From the NCBI RefSeq assembly GCF_009727055.1, contig NC_052359.1, forward strand, positions 64,018,335-64,082,334: a stretch of DNA of 64,000 nt, in the 5' to 3' direction. This document shows positions 37,178 through 48,689 of this stretch, piece after piece (position 1 is the first letter of the stretch; each line of letters begins with the position of its first letter). The notes beneath the pieces are model-generated. The model did no database searches. It was not told the origin of the DNA and was given only the letters and a program-made list of their open reading frames with translations. This DNA is from Benincasa hispida. Its lineage: Eukaryota > Streptophyta > Magnoliopsida > Cucurbitales > Cucurbitaceae. The position numbers and the translations under genes are program-made.

Positions 37178-39288
37178 TGTCACACCCCCTCCTAGATTAC
37201 CCTTCTTAATCTAGAAGTGAATGTGACGACAGTAGTTACCAACCCTTTTGTGGCACTTACTGCCTAACTAACATTCTTAACCTGCTTAGATCCCTAGAAT
37301 ACATATATAACATTCACCAAATAATGAAATTTTAAAAATAACCTCAGAACACTAGGGATCAACAACAACATAATTACATCATAATAACGCGTACAGAGTT
37401 CAGCGGTCCCAATATACTTTACTAGTCCCTAATATGAGCAACACATATGTACAGACATTTACAAAGTAAACACCTAAAACTTCTCTCTAGACTTTGGACT
37501 TTTAACTGGAGTCCTTGAGTGGTAGAGCAGAATGACAGCTAACCTTTGGGGAGATGACCACTACCTGGGAAAAGAAAAAAAATTGAAAGAATGAGCTACT
37601 CGCCCAGTGAGTGACTTAATAAAAACATAAATCTCATGCTTAAACTGAAAGCTAGAAAACATAATACTGGAACTAAAACATGCCAAGCAACGTGTACATA
37701 AAACTTTTAAAACCACTGTATCTGAAAACATAGCTAAACTGATTCCTGGTTGAGAGAGAACCCTTTTACTCGATCTCTCAACTTCGAACATCATGTTTAA
37801 GAGAGAACCATTTTGTTCGATCTCTCAAACATAAGCCTGGGCAGAGGTGAGAACCCTTTTGTTCAACACCTGAGAGAGAACCCTTTTGTTTAATCTTTCA
37901 AACATTAGCCTGGCTTGGGGTGAGAACCATTTTGTTCAACACCTTCTAGCCAATGCTAAGAAAGAACCCTCATGGTTCAATCTTATCATCTGGTATCATG
38001 TTTAATAGAGAACCCTTCTGTTCGATCTTTCAAACATAAGCCTGGGCTGGGGTGAGAACCCTTCTGTTCGATCTTTCAAACATAAGCCTGGGCTGGGGTG
38101 AGAACCCTTTTGTTCAGCACCTTACAACCAATGCTAGGAAAGAACCCTTTTGTTCAATCCTACTGAACTGATTAACTATCATACGTGCACGTAGAGCAAA
38201 CTGGATCCTGAAGTCAAGGATCATAACTGAGGTAGGGTACCACTGCTTATCACTAAACTGAGTGAATTATTCTAATACCTTCTCTAAGTACTTTAGTACC
38301 AGAATCATAACATAACTGAAACTAGGTAGTACAGCTCAGATACCTTCTCCTTGTACTTCGGTATTGAGCTAAAAATACTCCGATAGGAAAACATTTTCAT
38401 AAAACATGCTTACTGAAATCTTGATCTCATAAATCATAGTTTTCACAAGAACATTATTTGCTAACACATGCTCAACAACATTAAGAGTACATATGCTTTA
38501 AAACATAATACAAATACTTGTAACATAAACATGTCATAGAATTTCCTTTTGAAAACTACCATGGTTCAACCATTGTACCAAAGCATATTTCATAAACTTT
38601 ATAACTAGCATGCGTTTATAAACTTAGAGAAATGCGTTGCTTGGAACTTCTTGTAAAATAACCAACATAAAAGTAACTGTCAATAAAGCATGGATTATTA
38701 AAATATTTATAAACCATTTATAAATCATTTATAGTCACTCACAGGTCCTTCAAGTTTGCTTCCTTAAGGTTTGATAGGCTTTTCCAATGGGAGTTGAACC
38801 TACACATATAAGCATACTACTTAGTGTTTACATTAGCCTTCCTTTTAGGCCTACTCAATAAATCAAGCTCACATGCCAAACCATCACATTTTTCTTCCTA
38901 CCATTCACTTTGAGGGTCGGACAGTTAGCCAATTTGGAGGGATTGGGTGTCAAAAGATGCACCATTTGATAGCTCACACTCCCCACACTTAGAAAAATTT
39001 TGGAGCATCAAACTGCATATTCAATTCCAACAAGTCATAACTAAATTTCCATAACTGATCTCAAGGAAATTCCTTCTACAAACTTGCTTAGAATCAAGTT
39101 AAAAATATTGCCTTAAAATTTCAGCTTGAAATTCCTCGTCGTTTTATCTGGTGATTCAAAACTTTATCATTGGCCCCAATTCAAGCATCTGCCTGCTTGT
39201 TTAACAATTTCCAGTTCAAATTTCAAATATATATAGCTCGATTTTCAGACCTCATCTTAAAAAGTTTCATTCTACAAAGTATATATAA
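37178..39288 (-). mobile_element. Ty3/gypsy LTR inserted in copia integrase
   Basis: Starts TGTCACACCCCCTCC, as at 54223, and shares GAGCTACTCGCCCAGTGAGTG (about 37590) with that LTR. Length 2.1 kb, ending at about 39288 where integrase codons (TELWRGHKGSLRYFRI) resume. Between the two breakpoints the integrase core is missing, so insertion was accompanied or followed by a deletion. Confidence 0.8.
37740..38165. repeat. Tandem repeat of GAGAACCCTTTTGTTC
   Basis: About nine copies of GAGAGAACCCTTTTGTTCGA alternating with ACATAAGCCTGGGCTGGGGT, units 60-75 bases, one pair nearly identical (about 38005-38110). Located in the gypsy LTR at the same relative place as the repeat at 9340-9660. Confidence 0.9.
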
Positions 39289-40572
39289 CTGAGTTATGGA
39301 GAGGTCATAAAGGTAGTCTACGCTACTTCAGAATTTAAGGATGACCAGCCCATGTGCTAATGATAAACCCTAAACAGTTAAAACCTTGTTTGAGAGTATG
39401 CCTATTTCTAGGTTACCCCAAGAAAACGAGAGGTGGGTATTTCTTCAATCTAAGTGAGAATAAAGTGTTTGTATAAAAAAAAACGCTACCTTCTTAGAAG
39501 AAGACCACATGAGGGACCATAAACCACGAAGTAAAATAATTTTAAGTGAAATTTCTAATGAATCTACTGAAACTTTAACAAGAGTTGTCAAAGAGGCTGA
39601 TACATCAACAAAAGTTGTTGATGTCGGTTCATCTAGTCATATATATCCATCTCAAGAGTTGAGATTGCCTCGATGTAGTGGGGGGGAAAGGGGTTATGAA
39701 CCCACCTGTACGCTACGTGGGTTTAACAAAAGCCCAAGACATTATAATCGATGATGGTGTTGAGGATCCATTGTCTTATAAACAAGAGATAGAAGATGTT
39801 GACAATAATGAATTGATTAAAGCCATGAATAAAAAAAATAGAGTCTATGTACTTCAATTCTGTTTGGGAGCTTAGATCAACCTAATGGGGTAGAACCTAT
39901 AGGTTGCAAGTGGATCTATAATAGAAAAAGGGGTGTAGATGGAAAGGTACAGACCTTTAAAGCTAGACTTGTGGCAAAAGTTTATACTCAGGTTGAGGGA
40001 GTGGACTATGAAGAGACTTTCTCGCCTGTTGTCATGTTAAAGTCTATTAGAATTCCCTTGTCCATAGCCACATATTATGATTATGAAATATAGAAAATGG
40101 ATGTCAAGACTACTTTTTTGAATGAGAATCTTGAAGAAACCATCTACAGGAATTAAAATTAAGGATTCATTGAACAAGATAAAAAGCAAAAAGTTTGCAA
40201 GCTTAAGCGTTCCATTTATGGACTGAAACAAGCATCTCGATCTTGGAATATAAGATTTGATACTGCAATAAAATCTTATAGCTTTTATCAGAATGTTGAT
40301 GAGCCTTGTGTTTACAAGAAAATAATCAACAACTCAATAGCTTTCCTCGTGCTATATATGGATGATATCCTACTCATTGAGAATGATGTAGATTTTCTGA
40401 CTGATGTATAGAAATGGTTGACCTCCCAATTCCAAATGAATGATTTAGGTGAGGTGCAGTTTGTCCTAGGGATCCAGATCTTTAAGAATCGTAAGAACAA
40501 AAGGTTGGCCTTATCTTAGGCATCGTTTATAGGCAAGATGATTGTCAGATATTCGATGCACAATTCCAATAA

Positions 40573-40611
<39 letters not shown>

Positions 40612-41360
40612 TTTTAGGCATGAAATTGTATTGTCTAAGGAACAGTTTCTTAAGACTTCTTAAGAGGTTGAGGTAATGAGACAAATTTCTTATGCATCGG
40701 CTGTTGGTAGCCTTATAGTATACAATGTTACATACCAAACCTGACATTTGCTATGCAGTAGGTATTGTCAGTAGATATCAATCCAATCCAAGATTAGCTC
40801 ACTGGATAGCGACCAAAAAAATCCTCAAGTATCTTCGGAGAATGAGAGACTATATGCTTGTATATGGAGAAAAGGATTTCATCCTTATAGGATACACAAA
40901 CTCTAATTTTCAGACTGATCGGGATTCTCTGAAATCCACATCAGGGTCAGTGTTTACTCTGAATGGAGGAGCTATAGTTTGATGAAGCATCAAGCAAGAA
41001 TGCATCGCAGACTCGACTATGGAAGCCGTATATGTAGTTGCTAATGATGTTGCCAAAGAGGCTATTTGGCTTAAGAAGTTTCTTATTGATTTGGAAGTTG
41101 TTCCAAATATGTCTTTTCCCATCACACTTTATTGTGATAACAGTGGTTCTATGGAAAATTCTAAGAAACCAGGGAGTCATCAAAGAGGCAAAAATATTGA
41201 GAAAAAATATCACTTGATTCGGGAGATTGTGCAACGGGGTGACGTAATTGTCATTAAGATTGCTTCGAAGCACAACATTGTTGATCCGTTTACAAAGGCT
41301 CTCATGGCTAAAGTATTCGAGGGTCATTGAGAAAGTCTAGGTCTACAGGATATGCTACAT
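39289..41360 (+). pseudogene. pol: Copia integrase end, RT and RNase H (decayed)
   Basis: Integrase end: RYFRI, PAHVLMINPK, GYPKKTRGGYFFNLSENKVFV. RT: KWIYNRKRGVDGKVQTFKA, YEETFSPVVMLKSIRI, KRSIYGLKQASRSWNIRF, LYMDDILLI (YMDD box) and QFQMNDLGEVQFVLGIQI. RNase H: MLHTKPDICYAVGIVSRY, IGYTNSNFQTD (catalytic Asp changed to Asn), MEAVYVV (Glu to Val) and LYCDNSGS, ending KHNIVDPFTKALMAKVF. RNase H could not be active. Many stops, including TAG/TGA after GGAIV and a 33-base T run at 40576. Confidence 0.92.
40576..40608. repeat. Expanded poly-T run inside RT
   Basis: 33 consecutive T where the related frame needs only about six (a GLLPF-type motif). Extends the frame artificially; could be slippage in the genome or in assembly. 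Confidence 0.95.
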
Positions 41361-41467
41361 ATTGGCTAGAGCAAGTGGGTGATGTTACTGGGGTATAGTG
41401 TATGCCCTAGTTTATTGTATTTTGTACTTTATTTGTATTGTATATTTCACTCCCTTAGCTCTAGGAC

Positions 41468-43311
41468 TAGTAAGAGATTGTTGAGATTGGTGTCTTAAAT
41501 CTCTCTTGTATGCTCGTAGTTTGTAAACTCTATATAAACAAATTGCTAATATTAAAAAAAAATTTACTTTATGAGCTTACACTCAATCCAATAGCCAAAG
41601 ATCCTATATTATTTTATGTAATTGAAACACTCATGTAGAGGCATACAGGTTGATCATATTTAAATGATAACCTAAATGGTCTGTAGTAGATGGATAAGGT
41701 TGGGTACAAAGTGTTACAAAGTGTTGTAAAGACTAGACCACGAAATGAATAGTCTCATTATATAACGACGTTAATAGTAGAGACTTACATTTCACCAGGA
41801 TGACCATAGGTGAAATAACCTAAATCCTGAGTGAGTTGTGAACTCTTGCCTATGAAAGCAATCATTTGATTTACATGGGTGAGAGTGGCCAGTTCACCAA
41901 CTCAATATGCCGACCATTTTGGGGATTCGTCTGATTGGGGAGTTGGGAACACAACTACACAAGACGGAATTCACTCACTCCCTGATGTTGAGGTAAGTAG
42001 ATAAATAGATCTCTTAAGGGCTGATTACGGGGCCTAAACAATGTGGCACCACACTCTCTCTTGGCCCGAAAGGGGTTTGGTCATAGTTGGACTATGACTT
42101 AATGTTCATTAGAGGGGTCAGTGGTACTTGAGGAGTTAGATGTAACTATGGGGCAAAATAGTACTTAACTATAGGGCCTAAACAATCGCACTGTTGACTG
42201 GTTATATCCAATGGACACAGACATATATCTGTAATGTGAAGGGTGAATCTGTTGGTCTTTAGTGGAGTGACCGGCAGTTAATGGATGTTGGATAATTTAA
42301 TTAAAAGAGTTTAATTTATTATCCAAGTACTATTGGAGCATCAATCTACAGATCCATAAAGTCCCCTAGCTCAATAGGGATAATTGAGAATTAATTTTGG
42401 ATTAATTTGAATTGTTCAAATTAATTGAGGGAATTAATTATATATGATATAATTAAGTTAAATTAATTATAAGTGATATAATTAATATAATGTATTTGAT
42501 ACATTATAATATAAAGTTTATTTTGAGAAGAATTAAATATTTGAATATGATTTAAATACTAATTATATGAATGAGATTCATATAATTTTTTTTAATAAGA
42601 ATTTGATTTATATTAAATGTCATAAATGATTGAGGAAATTTAAATTATAGGTTATATTGTATTTAATATAATATAAAAATTATAGGTTATATGCTATAAT
42701 AGATATAACATATAGTATAATATATATTATATAATAAAGTGGTTATTATATAAATATATACTTTTAATTAAACTAAAATAGTTTTAATTTAATTTAAATT
42801 TAATAAAAGTAGGAAGTTATAACTCCCTCCCCTGGTTTTCTCTCTAATCACGTACATGGAAATGAAAGGTTGCAGAAGATCTTCTTCTTCTTCTTGCTTC
42901 TAATGCAGATAAGGTCTGCTGGTCACTCTCTTGGTTTTGATCTCCCAGTAATATCTCTCACAAAACATAAAAAAATTTCTCTCCTCTCCCTTTTCCAAAA
43001 ATCAACAGAGAAACCCACAACTATCTTTGTAATTCTCACCCCTAAGAAGAATACAAAAGGTTCATTTGTGGTGGTGTCCACGTTGAGATTTGTTTCTGTA
43101 CAAAATGTTCATGACTAGAAAGAGGAGGTTCATGAGGATTCGATTCTTCAAGGGTAAGTATGACTAACCCTAATTTCCTTCACTCTTTATTTATAAAGCA
43201 TGTTGTGAAATCTTTATGATATGCATAATTTAGTTCACTGCATTTTAATTCTTTGTGAAATTGAAATTGGGACATGATCCATGCTTTCGCATCGAACTTC
43301 ATAGTCCTTCA
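41468..43311 (+). mobile_element. Polypurine tract and complete 3' LTR
   Basis: AGTAAGAGAT (41468-41477) is a decayed polypurine tract. The LTR runs TGTTGAGATTGGTGTC (41479) to ATAGTCCTTCA (43311), 1833 bases, with donor-like AAGGGTAAGT (GT at 43154). Confidence 0.88.
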
Positions 43312-43565
43312 CTTTCTATATTGGCAACCAGAACAGACCATATCTTCTTTGATATCAAGTTGAGGTAGCCCCTTAAGCATAGACTTGTTTATCATTGTCT
43401 TCAATTTGCTGTAGCTAATATGACCAAGTCTTGCATGCCACAAATTAGTTGATTCATTCTTTCGTACCTTATCCATGTAGGTAGCCTCCGCTGGCATGAT
43501 GTAGATAGAGACCATTCTTTGTCCTTCCATCAATGGTGTACCATTGACTTTGAAATTATGACACC
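43312..43565 (-). pseudogene. pol: GAG pre-integrase fragment, second copia lineage
   Basis: MMEGQRMVSIYIMPAEATY, NLWHARLGHISYSKLKTM and CSGCQY, the zinc-binding His/Cys region before integrase, in good frame from 43533 to 43312. Similar to Tnt1-94-like polyproteins (family recognition). Confidence 0.92.
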
Positions 43566-43570
43566 TTGAC

Positions 43571-45640
43571 TGTTGGGATTGGTATCCTAAATCTCTATTG
43601 TATTCTTGTAATTTGTAAACATTGTTTAAACAAATTGTTCAATAAAATAATAATTATTTTATAAGCATACACTCAATCCAATGAACTAAGATCCTAAGTT
43701 ATTTTATGTAATTTAAATATGTATGTAGAGACATACAGGTGGATCATGTTTAAATGATAACCTAAATAGTTTGTAGTACATGAATAAGGCTGGGTACCTT
43801 ATCCTGGTGACACTAAGAATATGACCCGCTTCGTAGATGTTTTACTAGTATTGTAAAGTACTTCAAATGGTCTGATCCTGGTCATTCATGTGAAGAAATG
43901 TGAGCGGGGGTATCCTATACAAAGTATTTGTATAAGACCGAACCACGAAATGATTAATCTCATTAAATAACACTGTTAATAATAGAGACCTACATTTCAC
44001 TAGAACAACCATAGGTGACATGACCTGAATTCTGAGTGGGTTGTGAACTCTTGCTTATGAAGGCGGTCCTTTGATTTGTATGGGTGAGAGTGGTCAGATT
44101 GCCAACTCAATATGCCTACCATTTTTAGGATTCGTTTAATTGGGGAGCTGGGAACACAACTACACAAGATGAAATTCTCTCCTTTCTTGATGTCGGGGTG
44201 ATTAGATAAATTGCTCCTTTAAGGGCTTATTCTGGGGCTTGAACATTGTCGCCACACCTTTTCTCAGCCTAGAGGAACTTGGTCATAGTTGGACTATGGC
44301 TTATTATTCATTAAAGGGGTCAGTTGTACTTAAGAAGTTAGATGTAACTACAGGGGCAAAACAGTAATTTTGACTTAGCTGTACTTACGAGCAATTTGTG
44401 AAAGATCATTGAACTGTTGATTGGTCATATTCAATGGACATAGAAATATATCTGTAATGCAAAGAGTGCAGTTGTTGGTCTTTACTAGAGTGACGTGTAG
44501 TTAATGGATGTTGGGTAACTTAATTAAAGAGTTTAATTAATTATCCAAGTATCATTGAAGCTTCAGTCTATAGGTTCATAAGGTCCCTTCTATAGCTCAA
44601 CAAGGATTATTGAGAATTAATTTTGGGGTACATGTTCCTCAACGCTGAGGGCATCCCCGAAGGGCAAGCGATTTGGTGACATTTCTGATTGGCTATCTTG
44701 TGTTTCTAATAAGTTGTTTAATAGTTGGCATGGTGAATTGTATACATAATGAGTTGGTTTAGATCAATCTGGTTCAAATTACTTGAGGTTATTAATTATA
44801 TATGATTAATTAAATTAATTATATGTGATATAATTAATATAATGTATTTGATACATTATAATATAAAATTTATTTTAAGAGGAATTAAATATTTAAATAT
44901 GATTCAAATATTAATTATATGAATGAGATTCATATAATTTAGTATAAATGTGATTTATACTAAACACCATAATTAATTGAGATAAATAAAACTATAGGTT
45001 ATATTGTATTTGATAAAATATAAAAACTATAGGTTATATGCTATATTTGATATAACATATAATTATATATATATATATATATATATAATAATTTAGTTAT
45101 TATATTTATATTTATATATTAGATTTAATTTAACTTTGAATTAAATTAAATGAGGGAGTTATCTCCCTCCTTTCTTTTACTCTCCATCACTTGTGGTGTT
45201 GAGAGAGATTACGGGGATTGGTCCCTTTTTTTTTACGCAAAAGGAGGTAAAAAATCTCTCTAGGTTCTCTCTGAAAAAACTGTTTTTCTTCTTCCTTTCA
45301 TCCTCTCCTTCCCTTCCAAATAAGGAGAGACCACCATTCCTGTCAAATTCTCATCCCAAGAGAATACAGAAAGTTCTCAGTGGTGGTGTCTTCATTTGGG
45401 ATCTCAGTTCTTGGAGATTGAATTGGAAGATCGAAACGTTCGTGACCAGATCGAGGGACTACGAGGAGATTATTGGGCTTCAAGGGTAAGTCTTTTCTTC
45501 CTAATTCCCTCCCTAGCATGCTGTAAATTTATTGTTTAATGTATAATTATTTTGTCTCTGTTCTGTAAATTAAAATACTATGGAAACCAAAATTGGGAAC
45601 GATCCCAACTTCCACTACGGAGCCTTCATAAGTTTCTTTG
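43571..45640 (+). mobile_element. Solo copia LTR with near-perfect target duplication
   Basis: TGTTGGGATTGGTATCC at 43571 to AGTTTCTTTG at 45640, 2070 bases, flanked by TTGAC (43566-43570) and TTGAT (45641-45645). It splits the protease to pre-integrase region of the minus-strand element. It includes a TA run (45070-45090) and donor-like CAAGGGTAAGTC (GT at 45486). Confidence 0.85.
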
Positions 45641-46978
45641 TTGATATCATCAAGTCCAAAACAGCGAAGTTACCTTCTGATGTCAAGTAAGATACTGACA
45701 CCAAATTATTCTTTATTCTAGGCACATAAAATACATCGTCTAACTCCACTTGATTGGAATTAGAATGAGGCATTATCAGAGTTTTGCCAACATAGGCTAT
45801 TGGTAACTTCAATTTGTTTGCAGTGACAACAACTCAACTTCTTTTGTACTATGATGTATTTTACAACTTTCTCTTATCACCTGTCATATGGTTAGAGCAG
45901 TATAAATCGACAATCCAATCATTTTCATAATTTATTTCTTTGCATGAAGACTCAAAACTTCATTCTCCACTGCATTGGATGTCTATTGGGGGTTGGAATT
46001 TTCCTTTACAAAACATGCATCTGCATCCCATTCTTCTTCACTAATGCTCTCAGTCTGGGAGGTGACTTCATTGCTTCCTGTTGGCTTTTTCTTTCGACGA
46101 CATTCTCTAGCATAATGACCTACCTTTCCACAATGATAACATTCACCCTTTTCTCTATGCTCGTGTTTTTTTTATCAGTTTTACTAGCTTATCCTACTTG
46201 AGAGCATTTTGGAGTTTCCTCATCTCCTTTTGATCCTACTTTCTTTTAAGATTTTGATTGACCTTTTCTTTGGCCACTAAAGAGTGCTTCTTCGTTATTG
46301 TTCTTTATTGTGTCCTCCAACATTTGTTTAGCCAATACTTCTTGACTAGCAAGCATATTTTCTAGGTCAATAAAAAAAGTTTGGACTGCCAAACCATGAA
46401 TAATAATTCTCCTCATACTAGATTCTCAAATAGCATGAATAGGATCTAACTAAACGATTTCACGGCATAGTGTTTTTACCTTGGTGAAGTATTGGTTGAT
46501 AGTCATCTCCCTTTGAGCAAATCACAAGAGTTGGTTCTTTAAAAATTGCAATCTTGCATCATTTCTCTTCAAGAAAAGTGAGGCAAATGTGCCCATGCTC
46601 CATTCGGTGTCCTCATTGTACTTTCCAACATTTCTTCATCAACTGTAGTTCTAATTGCAAACATGGTCTTACTTGCCTTGATATTCCATTTCTTGACATT
46701 AGCAACATCCTCAAGTGGCATGACTTCAATGCCTTCCATGACATCCCACAAGTCTTGACCTTGGAGATATGACTTCATGCATGTGGACCATGTTTTGTAG
46801 TTTTGAGTGTTGAGCTTCTTGATTCCTCCAACAACTTGAAGGTCTCCCATCATCTTGTATTGATGAATGCACTCCATGAGTAGCTATGTCCTATAAAACA
46901 AGCTTCACAGTCCCAGACTGTACTCAATCTTCAGAAGCTTCTCTAAACAAGCTATGCTAACTTGATTCTGATATCACT
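45641..46978 (-). pseudogene. gag-pol: Gag, CCHC knuckle and protease, second copia lineage
   Basis: From about 46877: VVGGIKKLNTQNYKTWSTCM and YLQGQDLWDVMEG are the N-terminus of a UBN2-type gag; TMRTPNGAWAHL follows. A CCHC knuckle CYHCGKVGHYAREC lies at about 46145-46102. The protease site reads [14 protein letters not shown] at about 45915, so the usual DSG is DLY and protease should be dead. MKLPIAYVGKT, VELDDVFYVPRIKNNLVSVS follow. A site TGATATCAGA next to the LTR (46966-46978 region) resembles a PBS. Broken by several stops between 46100 and 46570. Confidence 0.9.
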
Positions 46979-47442
46979 TGTTGAAGAAATTGACACAAAA
47001 AAGAAGAGAGACAATCTTGGAAGAAAGAAACTTTTATTTAGAATGTATAAAGATGAACGATTTTGAGAAAATACTCTTTTACTCTCTTATACTCACTTAC
47101 TTTTCTTTGCTAACTCTCTAACTTTGTTTGGCTCACATATGGGGCCACACCTCCTAATTATAGGTATGAGATGCTTGGAGACCAAGTAAAAGAATCTCTC
47201 TAGACTTTTCTTGGATTCTAAATATTATAGATTTTTTAAGATTTATTTTTATCTAAAGGAATTCTCGAATTCCTTAAACCTAAAGAAAACCTAGGACAAT
47301 CCAGATCCTTACTTTTGTGGTACTTATTTACAATTTATATATTTTAGCATAATTCTAGAAAAAACTAATTTACACTTTTTTGTCATTTTGTAGATACTTC
47401 AAGAATCTTCTAGATTGGTTAGTGTTGCTTTATATTTTAACA
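46979..47442 (-). mobile_element. Short 5' LTR of the second copia lineage
   Basis: 464 bases, TGTTAAAATATAAAG at 47442 to CTTCAACA at 46979, next to the PBS-like site. The ends pair as TGTT/AACA. Confidence 0.8.
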
Positions 47443-47894
47443 TTTTTTTTACAATAGGGAATAGATTCTTAGTACATAAACTAAAATTGTAACAAAATGA
47501 AAGTACATGAAATGATTAAACCATTACAAATTGACTTTCATGGACTAAATTTGTAGAATATTCAAAGACCAGAAATAATTTTTAACAAAAAAATAAATAA
47601 AGCAAAATCCTAATTATGGGTGATAATGAGTTCGATTTTCTTAGTTTTTACTCCAACTAAGAACCAAACCAAACCTAGTTAGATTCGGTAAAAATAGAAA
47701 TTGAACCAATGTCCAATATAAAAGATAAAATCAGTCTCTTCGATTCTCAATGGGTTTTATTTTTGTTGGATCAATTTTAAGTTTTGAGCTCACACGAACA
47801 AAATCTTCCAACTTGCAATACATTGACACTCATAAAAAATCAAAAGGAAAAAAAAAAGATAGTGAAGAGTATAACTTGAGACAAGATCTACCAA
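47443..47894. other. Short AT-rich spacer, no gene
   Basis: Nothing coding. It separates the copia LTR from the presumed left end of the MULE. An open frame that starts near 47750 crosses into the MULE end and has no family resemblance. Confidence 0.5.
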
Positions 47895-48689
47895 GGAAAA
47901 TTTCAAAAAATGACTCAAAAACCAAAAACTTTTTTACCAATGACCACTTCCTAAAAACTTTTCTACCACTGACCTTTTGTCCATGTGAAATTCCAAAATT
48001 ACCCCCAATTTTAAAAAGCTTTCATACCAAAGCCTTCCATTTTCTTCCTTCAACTATTTCTCAAGCATTCATTTTCTGTCAAACTCCTCACGAAATTCTC
48101 CCATTTTTCTCTCGGAGTGTTCTCTCAGAGTTTCGGTCCAACATTCTCATCGATTGCTTTCATCGTTAGATTCAAAAACGAAGATAATGTAAGTGATATT
48201 CTATCATATTTTTTGTACCAGGTCACTTTCATAATAAGTGTCGTTTAGCATTAAATGAACGATCATGTAGTAATATATACACAATTTTCTTAGCCCATTG
48301 CATATCAATGACGCTACTTCGCATCTTTGTACGATTTGGTGGGGATTAGGATGAGTCTAGAAGAAAGGTCTAAAAGTCAGAAATGATATAACAGTCAGTG
48401 AATTAGTGAGCATTATGCACCAACAACTGAATATCGATCCGGATATGTTTAATATACACATCAAATTTTGTTATAATTTATTGGTCCCACCTCCCTCGAT
48501 TGACATAATCGATGATGAAGACCTTAGTTTTTCTTTTAGAAGGAAGTGATGCATCTCGATGTCGTTATTTGTATTAATTACACCTTGCGAAAGTCATGGA
48601 GTGCACACAGACAATATGTACCAACATTGCAATCCAATTGTTCAACCTATTTCAACCAGTTAAAATTTTGGGTTTGCAATAATTCCAAC

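Larger units (their letters stand above)
33057..43311 (+). mobile_element. Second copia element, plus strand, near full length
   Basis: Order on plus: 5' LTR fragment, PBS, 2.3-kb leader, gag, protease, pre-integrase, nested gypsy LTR, integrase end, RT, RNase H, PPT and complete 3' LTR. The LTR end at 33057-33662 matches 42700-43311 closely apart from scattered changes. It is inserted in the minus-strand copia element of another lineage that resumes at 43312. Its frame is broken throughout. Confidence 0.88.
43312..47442 (-). mobile_element. Copia element of a second lineage, 5' part, minus strand
   Basis: Read on minus: LTR (47442-46979), PBS-like site, gag, CCHC, protease, solo LTR insertion, pre-integrase, then cut at 43312 by the 33057-43311 element. 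The rest of pol is not in the window. Short LTR and gag type differ clearly from the dominant family. Confidence 0.88.

Noticed and set aside
47750..48169. 139-codon frame at the MULE left end
   Set aside because: Spans the proposed terminus and upstream spacer; low-complexity Lys/Phe/Ser, not transposase-like.
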